A stretch of 37,726 nucleotides of DNA from Deltaproteobacteria bacterium (GTDB taxonomy: Bacteria > Desulfobacterota > DSM-4660 > Desulfatiglandales > HGW-15). Location of the stretch: NCBI GenBank assembly GCA_019313825.1, contig JAFDAM010000014.1, positions 1 to 37,726 on the forward strand, in the 5' to 3' direction. A model generated the notes under the pieces. That model worked only from the letters and a program-made list of their open reading frames with translations. It was not told where the DNA came from and did no database searches. Below are positions 16,520 to 24,411 of this stretch, one piece after another. Every line of letters starts with the position of its first letter. Position 1 is the stretch's first letter. The translations under genes and the position numbers were made by a program.

Positions 16520-17305
16520 TTAATAACCGCCGCACTCCCTAAACTCGTTTTTCCCCACTTTAGTGGCCCAGATATCAGCGAGACTCAGTACTCTCTTTAT
16601 CTCTGTTCCCGCTGTATTAGCACTCTTCCTGTCCTTGTAGAATCCGACCCGGAGCCTCATCCACTCTTTCCCTTTCACTTCGGTGCGGGTAATATAGGCC
16701 GGGTAGCCATTCTTAATAAGCTTGATCACATTGGGCACTATTTTACTCTTTGTTGTGGATGACAACACATTTACCACCCAGACATTATTAGATCTTTTCA
16801 TTAGATTCTTCTTGACCTCATCAGGCGAGACCAGTTTCAGTTTCATCCCCTTTGAAAGCTCCTTCTCATGAGGATTATCCGCCTTCTCTATCTTGGCAAG
16901 CTTGCCAGTGTTAAGGCGATAAAGGATGGGCCATTTCAATGGGTCTCCGTATACATCTTCTCGCCCCGCAATCCGCGACAGGCTTTCACCCTCTTTGACA
17001 ATATAATATCCCTTCTCTTCCCTTACGTCCTCTTTTCTCTCCTTGACAACCTTCTTCTCATCTCTCTTGGGTTCCTTTTCCTCCACAGCCGCGGTTTTTA
17101 TGCCGACGACATCTTTTGTCTCTTTTGCAGGTCTTGCTTCCGGAACATGTGGCACGGCCTTGGCCGTTTTCGGGATGGGCCTTTTAATAGTTTTATCATC
17201 ACCGGGCTCATATTCAGAATACATGGACTGTTCTTCATTTGAACAACCTGGCCCCAATAATAAAAGTGTCATACAGATGGCAATTACGCTTGCTGCAACC
17301 TTCAT
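16520..17305 (-). CDS. LysM- and SPOR-like-domain lipoprotein
   Basis: Envelope protein of about 261 residues. The start at 17305 gives MKVAASVIAICMTLLLLGPGC, a lipoprotein-type signal with an imperfect lipobox, and GGGGGAG lies just upstream. A longer reading extends to 17371. A charged low-complexity linker leads to a LysM domain (YYIVKEGESLSRIA, then DPLKWPILYRLN, then LSKGMKLKLV), which binds peptidoglycan. The last ~80 residues (WVVNVLSSTTKSKI, then GYPAYITR, then WMRLRVGFYKDRKSA) have the pattern of a SPOR domain, which binds denuded septal glycan. It is probably a division-site or cell-wall lipoprotein. It precedes coaBC by 83 bp on the same strand. Confidence 0.78.
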   Translation of the reverse strand: MKVAASVIAICMTLLLLGPGCSNEEQSMYSEYEPGDDKTIKRPIPKTAKAVPHVPEARPAKETKDVVGIKTAAVEEKEPKRDEKKVVKERKEDVREEKGYYIVKEGESLSRIAGREDVYGDPLKWPILYRLNTGKLAKIEKADNPHEKELSKGMKLKLVSPDEVKKNLMKRSNNVWVVNVLSSTTKSKIVPNVIKLIKNGYPAYITRTEVKGKEWMRLRVGFYKDRKSANTAGTEIKRVLSLADIWATKVGKNEFRECGGY

Positions 17306-17866
17306 AACTCCCCCAAAACGCATTCGAGACAGGGAACCGCCGCTCTGAATAAAGGTTAAAAACCGTTCCAACTCTTTGAAGAAAATGAGATTTATCCTAT
17401 TAAAGCGTAAAAACGGCTAATTGACAATAAAAAACGAAATAAATGGATATTCCATCATTTTATATGACATATTCAAGACCTCTCTTGTCTAAAATCGTTC
17501 CCAAACTTTAGGCACTTAACATCGTAATCTGTAAATAGAATTTCACTTTATTAATATTATTCTGGCGCATACATCTCTTAAGAAGAACCTGGTATAGTAT
17601 ACAGAACAATAAATCGGATATTAATTGTTGATATGCCAACCTATTATTTCTATACTGACTCCCTAACAAGCAAGTGCTTATCTAATCAAATCTTTCTTTT
17701 AATTCCCATTAAGATCAGTAATTGGTAAAATATCAAAACCAGGATTTACCAGGCATATGCGTTTATAAAGATATATTTATTTTTTTTGCGATGACAATAT
17801 ATATGCATATCTCAGAAAATGGGCATGTATGTCATGGCCACTGATACTATTAAAATAAAAGGAGGA
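17306..17866. other. AT-rich divergent intergenic region
   Basis: About 450-560 bp between the LysM lipoprotein gene (minus) and the SDR gene (plus), rich in A and T. No protein family is visible on either strand. It holds the predicted promoter at 17629-17657. The long leader of the plus-strand operon (~200 nt from that promoter) has no riboswitch I can recognise. Confidence 0.6.
17629..17657 (+). promoter_or_regulatory. Predicted sigma70-type promoter for the SDR-PrpD operon
   Basis: TTGATA (17629-17634), a 17-bp spacer and TATACT (17652-17657), in the intergenic region pointing into the plus-strand operon. Predicted from sequence match only. Confidence 0.5.
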
Positions 17867-17872
17867 ATGAAT

Positions 17873-18595
17873 ATGGAAACAAAGGTTGCTTTGATTACCG
17901 GAGCAAATTCAGGGGTCGGTCAGGCCGTGACAAGATCCCTTGCTACCGCGGGATTTAACATCGCCGCTCAGTACTACAGCAATGACGCGGCAGCACAGGC
18001 CGTTGAAAAGGACGCGCAGGGATCAGGCGTTGAAGTAGAACTTCTCAAGTGCGACCTGACAAAACCCGGCCAGGCAAAAGATATGGCGGATGCTGTTATG
18101 GAGAAGTTCGGAAGGATTGATGTCCTGGTGAATATCATCGGCCCCTTCTACTTTGGCGATATTCTGAGTTTCACACCTGAGAGATGGAGAGAGGCCATAA
18201 ATATGAACCTGAATATCAACTTCGACGTTACCTACTATGCCAGGGAGCATATCTGTGCTTCTAAAGGGCATATCATCAATTTTTCCTTTGCCGGCTCCGA
18301 GAATGTAAGGCCTATTGGTAGAGTTACGGCATATGGCATCGCTAAGACAGGGGTCACAATCCTTTCAAAGACACTCGCGCAGAGTCTTGCCCCTTTTGGG
18401 GTGCGTGTAAACACTATCTCTCCGGGTCTTTTTGAAGTCGTCCATGGCACTGAGGAGGAACTGAGTCGCCAGGTGCCCTTAGGTAGAATCGGAAAACCTG
18501 AAGAGATCGGGGAGACAGTCAAATGGCTGGTCACGGAGAGCCCGGAATATGTGACTGGCGCTAATATTTCAGTGGCCGGAGCATGGGAGGGATGA
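17873..18595 (+). CDS. Short-chain dehydrogenase/reductase (FabG-like)
   Basis: Soluble NAD(P)-dependent oxidoreductase of about 240 residues. It has the Rossmann motif ITGANSGVGQAV near the N-terminus (TGxxxGxG), a YGIAK catalytic Tyr-Lys pair, and the PG motif with C-terminal VKWLVTESPEYVTGANISVAGAW typical of classical SDRs. The usual NNAG motif is replaced by VNIIGPF, and the catalytic serine region (NFSFAGSENV) carries a small insertion, so the substrate is probably not a standard acyl chain. The start at 17873 has GGAGG (17861-17865) seven bases upstream; in-frame ATGs at 17819 and 17867 are less well placed. It is the first gene of the operon with two PrpD proteins and an opine-dehydrogenase-like enzyme. 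Confidence 0.88.
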   Translation: METKVALITGANSGVGQAVTRSLATAGFNIAAQYYSNDAAAQAVEKDAQGSGVEVELLKCDLTKPGQAKDMADAVMEKFGRIDVLVNIIGPFYFGDILSFTPERWREAINMNLNINFDVTYYAREHICASKGHIINFSFAGSENVRPIGRVTAYGIAKTGVTILSKTLAQSLAPFGVRVNTISPGLFEVVHGTEEELSRQVPLGRIGKPEEIGETVKWLVTESPEYVTGANISVAGAWEG

Positions 18596-18615
18596 TAGTG
18601 AATAAAGTGAACTAA

Positions 18616-18639
18616 AGTTCGAAATTGGAAGTTCGAAAT
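18616..18639. repeat. Direct repeat AGTTCGAAAT x2
   Basis: AGTTCGAAAT occurs at 18616-18625 and 18630-18639 (14-bp period) in the 70-bp spacer between the SDR and the first PrpD gene. TTCGAA is itself a palindrome. It may be a small intergenic repeat or a protein-binding site. Confidence 0.4.
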
Positions 18640-18665
18640 GAAATGAATTGTTTAAGGTATTGAAT

Positions 18666-20048
18666 ATGAGCAAAACAAAAATTTTATCTGATTACGCCTC
18701 GAATTTGAAATATGAAGACCTGCCCTCAGAAGTTATTGAACAGGCAAAGCTCCTTACATTACATACTCTGGGCGTATCACTGGCTGCATGCTCAACAGCA
18801 CAGGGGAAGAGGGTAATGGCCCTGGCAAAGGCCATGGGAGGCGAGGAAGAAGCCACTATATTGGGTGATGGAAGCAAGGTGTCATGCGTGCATGCCGGTT
18901 TTGCCAACGGTACCCTGGCAGACATCATGGACTGGGAGGACTGCAGCTGGACAGGCCACCCATCAGCAGCCGCAATCCCTACGGCCCTGGCAGTAGGGGA
19001 ACGGATCAATGCATCGGGGAAGGATTTTATCACCTCGGTGGTGGCCGGATATGAGATCTATGAACGTATTGCCATGGCCATGCAGCCCTCGAGGGAATAC
19101 GACTACCGTAACAGGGGCTGGGGCCTGACGAGCTGGAACATCCACGCATCCGCCATTCCCGCGGCCAGGCTTCTAGGTCTGAACAACAGGCAGATGGAGG
19201 ATGTTATCGGAATAGCAGGTGCCTTAACCCATATCGCGACTCCCAGGGTGATAATGTCAAGGACCGACTTTGACAAGTACAGGTACGGCACCAACTGCAT
19301 GAACGGCATAACCGCGACGCTGATAGCTGAGAGCGGAATCTCTCCTTTCCCTGGCTTCCTGGACGGGGAGATGGCCGGCTATTGGGTGGCGTTCTCGGAT
19401 CAGTGTGACCCGGATTGGTACAACAGGGGCCTTGGGAAAAAATACCTGATCATGGAGACATATTTCAAACACTGGCCCACAAACATGTGGATCAATCAGC
19501 CTTTGGACTGTATTGATACCATCATGAAAAGGGACGGGGTTATGCCTGATGACGTAGATGAGATAATTGTCCGACCGACATTGGATCGGCGAATGGTCTA
19601 TAAGCCAGACGGATATGAGAGCATATTCGACGCGGAGTACAGCATACCTTACTGTATTGCAGTACTGATGCATGATCCCGAACCAGGTCCGAACTGGTAT
19701 ACCGAAGAGAAACTGAAAGACCCGCAGATCCTTGAACTTACTGAAAAGGTCAAAGCCGAAGGCCCTCTTATGAATATGATTGATGCGTTCCTGGAGTTCC
19801 GCGCCGGTCGATATCCGGAGGTATCTGTTGAGGTCAGAACAAAGGACGGGAGAAAGATCTTACAGAAGATACCCTTTCCCAAGGGTCATCCCAAGAATCG
19901 AATGACAATTGATGAGTTCAAGGACCGGTTCAGAAGGGCCGCTTCATTTACCTTGATGCAGGATCAGATTGAGAAGGCGATTGACAGGATTCTGCATCTT
20001 GAAGAGGTGGAAGACATTTCTCAGATAGCTGATCTGATGCACGGTTGA
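18666..20048 (+). CDS. MmgE/PrpD family protein, paralogue 1
   Basis: Member of the superfamily that includes 2-methylcitrate dehydratase, cis-aconitate decarboxylase and iminodisuccinate epimerase. Seen here: the N-terminal helical domain start LSDYASNLKYEDLPSEVIEQAK, the active-site region DIMDWEDCSWTGHPSAAAIP, the helical stretch SAIPAARLLGL, and the C-terminal GHPKNRMTIDEFKDRFRR typical of the family. The start at 18666 is chosen because it aligns with the N-terminus of the second paralogue and has AAGG nearby; an upstream ATG adds six residues. It is about three quarters identical by eye to the protein at 21449-22834. The substrate is unknown, and it should not be called PrpD because no methylcitrate-cycle genes are here. 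Confidence 0.9.
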   Translation: MSKTKILSDYASNLKYEDLPSEVIEQAKLLTLHTLGVSLAACSTAQGKRVMALAKAMGGEEEATILGDGSKVSCVHAGFANGTLADIMDWEDCSWTGHPSAAAIPTALAVGERINASGKDFITSVVAGYEIYERIAMAMQPSREYDYRNRGWGLTSWNIHASAIPAARLLGLNNRQMEDVIGIAGALTHIATPRVIMSRTDFDKYRYGTNCMNGITATLIAESGISPFPGFLDGEMAGYWVAFSDQCDPDWYNRGLGKKYLIMETYFKHWPTNMWINQPLDCIDTIMKRDGVMPDDVDEIIVRPTLDRRMVYKPDGYESIFDAEYSIPYCIAVLMHDPEPGPNWYTEEKLKDPQILELTEKVKAEGPLMNMIDAFLEFRAGRYPEVSVEVRTKDGRKILQKIPFPKGHPKNRMTIDEFKDRFRRAASFTLMQDQIEKAIDRILHLEEVEDISQIADLMHG

Positions 20049-20126
20049 AACAGAAGCCCGCAATTACACTTGACATCCATCTGTCCCTTATCAAGAATGG
20101 ACACAGGCACATAACCTTATTCCTGA

Positions 20127-20312
20127 TCCTTTATCTTTAGAAAGATAGAAGACGGCCAGCCCGGGACAGAGGTCGCCAGGGGTGAAGTCACTGCTGTTTG
20201 CGCGCAACTTGATGACATGGGCGAGATGATAGGCGCAATGGCAATCCCCGCGGATATTGCCGAGCAGATTCAGGAAGCGCCACTCGAAATATTTTCCCGG
20301 CAGGCAGGTTGA
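20127..20312 (+). pseudogene. C-terminal remnant resembling an acyl-CoA thioesterase (hotdog fold)
   Basis: A stop-free frame of 61 codons with no start codon at its left end lies between the first PrpD gene and the dehydrogenase. It reads FRKIEDGQPGTEVARGEV, then TAVCAQLD, then AMAIPADIAEQIQEAP. The pattern 'xDGxxVARGEVTxVCxxL...xPxDI' is that of the last strands of 4-hydroxybenzoyl-CoA-thioesterase-like proteins as I remember them. The upstream 78 bp do not supply the N-terminal half with its active-site Asp, so this is a truncated relic. It hints that the operon once handled a CoA thioester. Confidence 0.5.
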
Positions 20313-20378
20313 TAAAAACTGTTTCTGATCCTCGCAAGAGCGGGAATTTTCCATATTCAAATGAAAGGAATGACATAG

Positions 20379-21431
20379 ATGAAAAAGATCGCGGTGCTTG
20401 GTGGAGGTGGAACAGGCCATGCGGTGGCAGCTGATCTTACACTGTCCGGCCATGAGATATGCCTGTTTGAAGTACCGAGGCTCAAGGAGAGTATTGAACC
20501 GATCCTTGAACGCGGAGGTATTGAGATAAAGGGCATGGTCAATCAGGGTCATGCAAAGATAGCCAGGGTTACGACTAATATTGAGGAGGCCCTGGGGGAT
20601 GCCGAGATTATTATGGTTGCCATGCCTGCGATGAGGCATGAAGCCATTGCGAAACTCTGCGCCCCATATATAAAAGACGGCCAGGCAATAATGATAGCGC
20701 CCGGGAACGCCGGCGGACTAGTGTTTGCCAATGTCTTCAGAGACAAGGGCGTTAAAAATGACGTTACTATTTGCGAACTGGAGAGGAACTATTACCCCTG
20801 CAGGCTTACCGGACCCGCCGAGGTAATGGTTGCGCGTTCAGGAGGCGATAGATACATGTCCGCCTTTCCTGCCAGGGATTCGGAAAGGGCCGTAGAGGCA
20901 TTGAAAGGTGTCTATGATGTTGTCCCGGCGAAAAATGTGCTTGAGGTTACTCTGAACAGCCCGAATCTCCTGGGTCATGTCCCGGGCTCAATCTTGAACA
21001 CCGGCGCAATCGAGAAGTCAGGCGGGGACTTCTATCTGTTCAAGGGATATGTGACACCGTCTGTCAGGAGATGCGTGGAGGCCGTCTTTAAAGAGAAGGT
21101 TGCGATCTTTGACGCGCTGGGCTACACGGTCCGCTCCACACCGGAAGGGGCAAAGAGGGCGCAGTCATCAAAGGCCTTCCAGAACCTTATCGGTCCCACG
21201 AGCATGAAGCACAGGTATATAACCGAAGATGCCGCCGTCGGGCAGGCTCTCATGAACTCCCTGGGCGAGATGCTCAATATCCCTACACCCGTGACAAACG
21301 CGTTTGTCATTCTGGCCTCGGTGATAAATGAGACCGACTATATGAAGGAAGGAAAGACCGTTGAAAATCTGAGGATTTCGGGTCTGACTGCGGAGCAGTT
21401 GAACAACTACCTGGCTGAAGGGCAGATGTAA
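20379..21431 (+). CDS. NAD/NADP octopine/nopaline dehydrogenase family protein
   Basis: Opine-dehydrogenase-like oxidoreductase of 350 residues. It has an N-terminal Rossmann domain with AVLGGGGTGHAVAADL and a C-terminal helical domain carrying NLLGHVPGSILNTG, which corresponds to the conserved N-x-x-x-HxP...LN-x-G catalytic region with histidine. The family reduces an imine formed between an amino acid and a 2-oxo acid, or runs in reverse on opines; some members act on other 2-oxo/2-hydroxy substrates. AAAGGA lies upstream of the ATG. It sits between two MmgE/PrpD paralogues in one plus-strand operon. Confidence 0.87.
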   Translation: MKKIAVLGGGGTGHAVAADLTLSGHEICLFEVPRLKESIEPILERGGIEIKGMVNQGHAKIARVTTNIEEALGDAEIIMVAMPAMRHEAIAKLCAPYIKDGQAIMIAPGNAGGLVFANVFRDKGVKNDVTICELERNYYPCRLTGPAEVMVARSGGDRYMSAFPARDSERAVEALKGVYDVVPAKNVLEVTLNSPNLLGHVPGSILNTGAIEKSGGDFYLFKGYVTPSVRRCVEAVFKEKVAIFDALGYTVRSTPEGAKRAQSSKAFQNLIGPTSMKHRYITEDAAVGQALMNSLGEMLNIPTPVTNAFVILASVINETDYMKEGKTVENLRISGLTAEQLNNYLAEGQM

Positions 21432-21448
21432 AAAGGAGGGGAAAGGAT

Positions 21449-22834
21449 ATGGTCAAAACAAGGAATCTTGCAGATTATGCGGTTAATCTAAAGTATGAAG
21501 ACCTTCCCGATGAAGTCATCGAACAGGCAAAGCTGCTTGTCCTGCACACTCTGGGCGCGGCACTTGCAGGCTGCTCAACAGAACAGGGAAAGAGGGCAAT
21601 GGAGCTTGCAAAGGCCATGGGAGGTCAGAAAGATGAATCGACCATCCTGGGATATGGGGGCAAGGCGCCTTGCGTGCAGGCCGGTTTTGTCAACGCGACC
21701 CTGGCTGACATGCTGGACTGGGAGGATTGCAGCTGGACAGGCCATCCTTCCGCGGGCGCAATCCCTGCCGCCCTTGCAGTCGGGGAACGGGTCAAGTCGT
21801 CCGGAAAGGAAATCATCTGTTCGATTGTGGCCGGATACGAGCTCTACGAGCGCATTGCCATGGCCATGCAGCCCTCAAGGGAATATGACTACCGTAACAG
21901 GGGTTGGGGCCTGACAAGCTGGAACATCTATGCCTCGGCTATACCTGCGGCCAGGCTCCTGAAGCTGGACAGCGACCGGATGGAGAACGTTATCGGGATA
22001 GCCGGCGCACTTACCCATATCGCGACTCCCAGGGTACAGGCGACAAAGACGGATCTCTGTAAGTACAGGTACGGCACGAACTGCATGAACGGCATAACCG
22101 CGGCGCTCATAGCTGAGAGCGGTATCTCTCCCATGCATAACTTCCTAGACGGGGAGATGGCCGGATACTGGGTAGCCTTCTCGGATAAGTGTGACTCTGA
22201 GTGGTATAACAGAAACCTGGGAGAAGAGTATCTGATAATGGAGACCTATTTTAAGCATTGGCCCACTAATATGTGGATAAATCAGCACCTGGACGGTATC
22301 GACATAATCATGAGGGAGCATGGAGTAGGTCCTGAAGACGTGGAAGAGATTATTGTTCGCCCCCCTGTGGATCGCCGTATGGGCTTCAAACCGGAAGGTT
22401 ATGAGAGCATTATGGACGCGGAGTATAGTATCCCTTACTGTATCTCGGTGCTCATGCATGAACCTGAACCCGGTCCGAACTGGTATACGGCGGAGCGGAT
22501 GAAGGACCCGAAGATCCTTGACTTTGCAAGCCGCGTCAAGGCAGAGGGCTCCCCCCTGACATTGGTGGATGCGTTTATCCAGTTCCGGGAAGGGAGATAT
22601 CCGGAGGTATCGGTTGAGGTCAAGACAAAAGACGGAAGGGTCCTTAATCAGGATGTGCCTTTCCCAACGGGACATCCCAATAACCGGATGACAGTGGAAG
22701 AATTCGAGGCCAGGTTCAGGAGGGCCGCCTCATTTACCATAGGGCAGGATAAGATCGAGAAGGCCGTTGATAAAATCATGAATCTGGAAAAGGTTGAAGA
22801 CGTGTCTCAGATCGCCGACCTGATGTATGAATAG
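21449..22834 (+). CDS. MmgE/PrpD family protein, paralogue 2
   Basis: 461 residues, collinear with paralogue 1 over the full length. It has the same DWEDCSWTGHPSAGAIP active-site region, the same SREYDYRNRGWGLTSWNI segment, and GHPNNRMTVEEFEARFRR near the C-terminus. AGGAGGGGAAAGG directly precedes the ATG, and it lies 17 bp after the dehydrogenase gene. DNA identity to paralogue 1 is high in blocks, for example around 19072-19130 and 21859-21916. Retention of two copies with diverged loops suggests either a heteromer or two related substrates (inference). The stop is followed within 25 bp by the end of a convergent gene. Confidence 0.9.
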   Translation: MVKTRNLADYAVNLKYEDLPDEVIEQAKLLVLHTLGAALAGCSTEQGKRAMELAKAMGGQKDESTILGYGGKAPCVQAGFVNATLADMLDWEDCSWTGHPSAGAIPAALAVGERVKSSGKEIICSIVAGYELYERIAMAMQPSREYDYRNRGWGLTSWNIYASAIPAARLLKLDSDRMENVIGIAGALTHIATPRVQATKTDLCKYRYGTNCMNGITAALIAESGISPMHNFLDGEMAGYWVAFSDKCDSEWYNRNLGEEYLIMETYFKHWPTNMWINQHLDGIDIIMREHGVGPEDVEEIIVRPPVDRRMGFKPEGYESIMDAEYSIPYCISVLMHEPEPGPNWYTAERMKDPKILDFASRVKAEGSPLTLVDAFIQFREGRYPEVSVEVKTKDGRVLNQDVPFPTGHPNNRMTVEEFEARFRRAASFTIGQDKIEKAVDKIMNLEKVEDVSQIADLMYE

Positions 22835-22838
22835 CCGT

Positions 22839-22847
22839 ATCCAACGC
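22839..22847 (-). other. attC-like R' box (GCGTTGGAT) at the end of the cassette-like block
   Basis: On the minus strand this reads GCGTTGGAT, which fits the integron core consensus GTTRRRY. It lies 11 bases beyond the stop codon of the alpha/beta hydrolase gene, where a cassette junction would fall. It is one of three GCGTTRRR boxes in this block. Confidence 0.3.
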
Positions 22848-22857
22848 AATACCGGTT

Positions 22858-23631
22858 CTATGATACATTCAAGAATGTTGTAAGACGGGAGTAAAACTCA
22901 TCAGGATTATCATTCATCATAAAATGTCCGCTTTTGCCAATCATGACTTTTCCAATGGTATTAAGTCGTTTCAATACATCCAAGCGGCTATTTTTTTCAC
23001 CAAAAAAATAGGCTTTTTTACAAGGTAATTGTTGGAAGCGTGAAAGCAGATCTCCGCTTTCCGACCATTTTACAAGTGAATCTGAGCTCTTATAAATTCC
23101 CAAAGGCAGGGCAGAATCGAGGAATAACCGCCCTTCACCAAGTGTCATAGAAAGGGCTTTAAGATCCGGCAGCAGTTCATCCCTAAATTCTTGAAATGGA
23201 ACACTGATCGTTTTTCGACTAATTATACCACAATCTTCACTTATAAGGTTGCCTTCCAGATTTGCATAAGTCAGTGTTGAATTGAGCAGATCAGGTGGAA
23301 GGAGCAAACCGATTGCCCCACCCATGCTGTGTGCTATTATATGCATCTGTTTAGGTAAAATTTCCCTGACAACTTCAGCACACAGAGTAGCTTGATCTTC
23401 CATACGATATGAGAATTGATTTGATTTTGTGGATTCACCAAAACCAATAAAATCCAATGACATTATTGAATAATCAGTTAATTCTTCGCGAAACCAAATG
23501 TCTCGAAATGTCTCTTTAGAGCATCCGAGCCCGTGGAGCAGTAGTAGCAGTTCCTCGCCCCTTTCCCGAAGTACCGTGGCAACCTCGTAGTTATTGCCAT
23601 TATGGATTATAGAAAAAAAACGCTTATTCAT
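22858..23631 (-). CDS. Alpha/beta hydrolase
   Basis: Single-domain alpha/beta hydrolase of 257 residues. It shows the oxyanion segment LLLHGLGCSKETF, the nucleophile elbow AHSMGG (S102), and the C-terminal catalytic histidine region IGKSGHFMMNDNP (H236). The substrate cannot be told. The coding sequence is visibly more AT-rich than the PrpD operon beside it and runs in the opposite direction, consistent with acquisition. It is followed on the minus strand by an attC-like core box and preceded by a structured ~90-bp spacer. Confidence 0.85.
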   Translation of the reverse strand: MNKRFFSIIHNGNNYEVATVLRERGEELLLLLHGLGCSKETFRDIWFREELTDYSIMSLDFIGFGESTKSNQFSYRMEDQATLCAEVVREILPKQMHIIAHSMGGAIGLLLPPDLLNSTLTYANLEGNLISEDCGIISRKTISVPFQEFRDELLPDLKALSMTLGEGRLFLDSALPLGIYKSSDSLVKWSESGDLLSRFQQLPCKKAYFFGEKNSRLDVLKRLNTIGKVMIGKSGHFMMNDNPDEFYSRLTTFLNVS

Positions 23632-23640
23632 TTCATCTCA

Positions 23641-23730
23641 GAATAACACTATTTTATTGACTGTAGAATTCCGGCACTTACCGGGGAGGGCCGTGAAGAG
23701 GCCCTAATCCGGCGCAGTTCCATGTTATGT
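23641..23730 (-). other. Structured spacer, candidate attC-like site A
   Basis: Between the HEAT-like and alpha/beta hydrolase genes. On the minus strand it starts with ACATAAC (23724-23730), whose TAA is the stop codon of the HEAT-like gene. It contains the stem AGGGCC-TCTTCAC-GGCCCT flanked by CCGG on both sides, and ends near GTTATTC. The R' side does not fit the consensus well. Confidence 0.3.
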
Positions 23731-24243
23731 GTTACTTAATCTTTTTAGCAATTTTTTTCCTCTTGCTTTGATAGCAGGGCTTCCAGTTGCCACTTTCGAT
23801 TTAATAATACGTTCAACATCCTGTTTTAAATTATCATTCCTATCTGCCAGTTCTACGAGTGCCTCCATTGCGTTGACATTTACGATCTTACTTTTATGTG
23901 AAAGATACCCCTTTAATATTTTGACAATTTCTTCTTCCTGCTGAACTGCAGATTGAAGTCTTGGCAGGATTAAAGCTATATGCCAGCATACCTCCTGCTG
24001 TTTAATCTGCGATAGCTCATTAATTATTTTCTGTTCGTAACCGGATAATAAGCCGGGATTTTCTTTTGTAACCTTTTCGATAACATCAGCCGAACGCATC
24101 CTTATTATAGGGTCATGTTTATATAGACCTCCGAACACCTCCTTGAAGAGAGATGGATTTTTCTGAATATCGGATACGACTTCATCTGCCCTTCCGATGG
24201 AACGCAGATCTCCGCCTTGCAATTTATCCAATATATTTTTCAT
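23725..24243 (-). CDS. HEAT-repeat-like protein
   Basis: Small all-helical protein of 172 residues. The stretch DPIIRMRSADVIEKVTKENP and later SKIVNVNAMEALVELAD and SPAIKARGKKLLKRL have the paired-helix spacing and the D/N-x-x-V/I-R-x-x-A pattern of HEAT/ARM repeats. This implies protein-protein binding; no catalytic motif is seen. Its ATG lies only a few bases downstream of GCGTTGAAA, and its TAA is part of ACATAAC, both arrangements typical of integron cassettes. Confidence 0.7.
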   Translation of the reverse strand: MKNILDKLQGGDLRSIGRADEVVSDIQKNPSLFKEVFGGLYKHDPIIRMRSADVIEKVTKENPGLLSGYEQKIINELSQIKQQEVCWHIALILPRLQSAVQQEEEIVKILKGYLSHKSKIVNVNAMEALVELADRNDNLKQDVERIIKSKVATGSPAIKARGKKLLKRLSNT

Positions 24244-24247
24244 TTTC

Positions 24248-24324
24248 TTTCAACGCATTGGACATGCTGACCTGCTGGGGGAACAGCAACGTAGCCACAG
24301 GCAACGTCCCACACAAGGTTATGT
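24248..24324 (-). other. Candidate attC-like site B
   Basis: 77 bp between the HAD and HEAT-like genes. On the minus strand it begins ACATAAC (24318-24324) and ends GCGTTGAAA (24248-24256). Inside, GGGAC pairs with GTCC and TGCTG-TTCCCC-CAGCA forms an inner hairpin. Size, polarity and the position of the box directly before the next ATG fit an attC; the left core ACATAAC is only a partial match to RYYYAAC. Confidence 0.35.
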
Positions 24325-24371
24325 ATTTGATTTCCAAATGGGCTTCTCCTATATTCTTACCGCATTATGAT

Positions 24372-24411
24372 AAAAATCAGTAGTGAGTTAACGAGCTCAC
24401 TGATTTTTTAT
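24372..24411. terminator. Bidirectional intrinsic terminator
   Basis: AAAAATCA...GTGAG pairs with CTCAC...TGATTTTTT around a TTAACGAG loop, with A and T tracts on the two sides. It directly follows the stop of the HAD gene on the minus strand. Confidence 0.7.
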
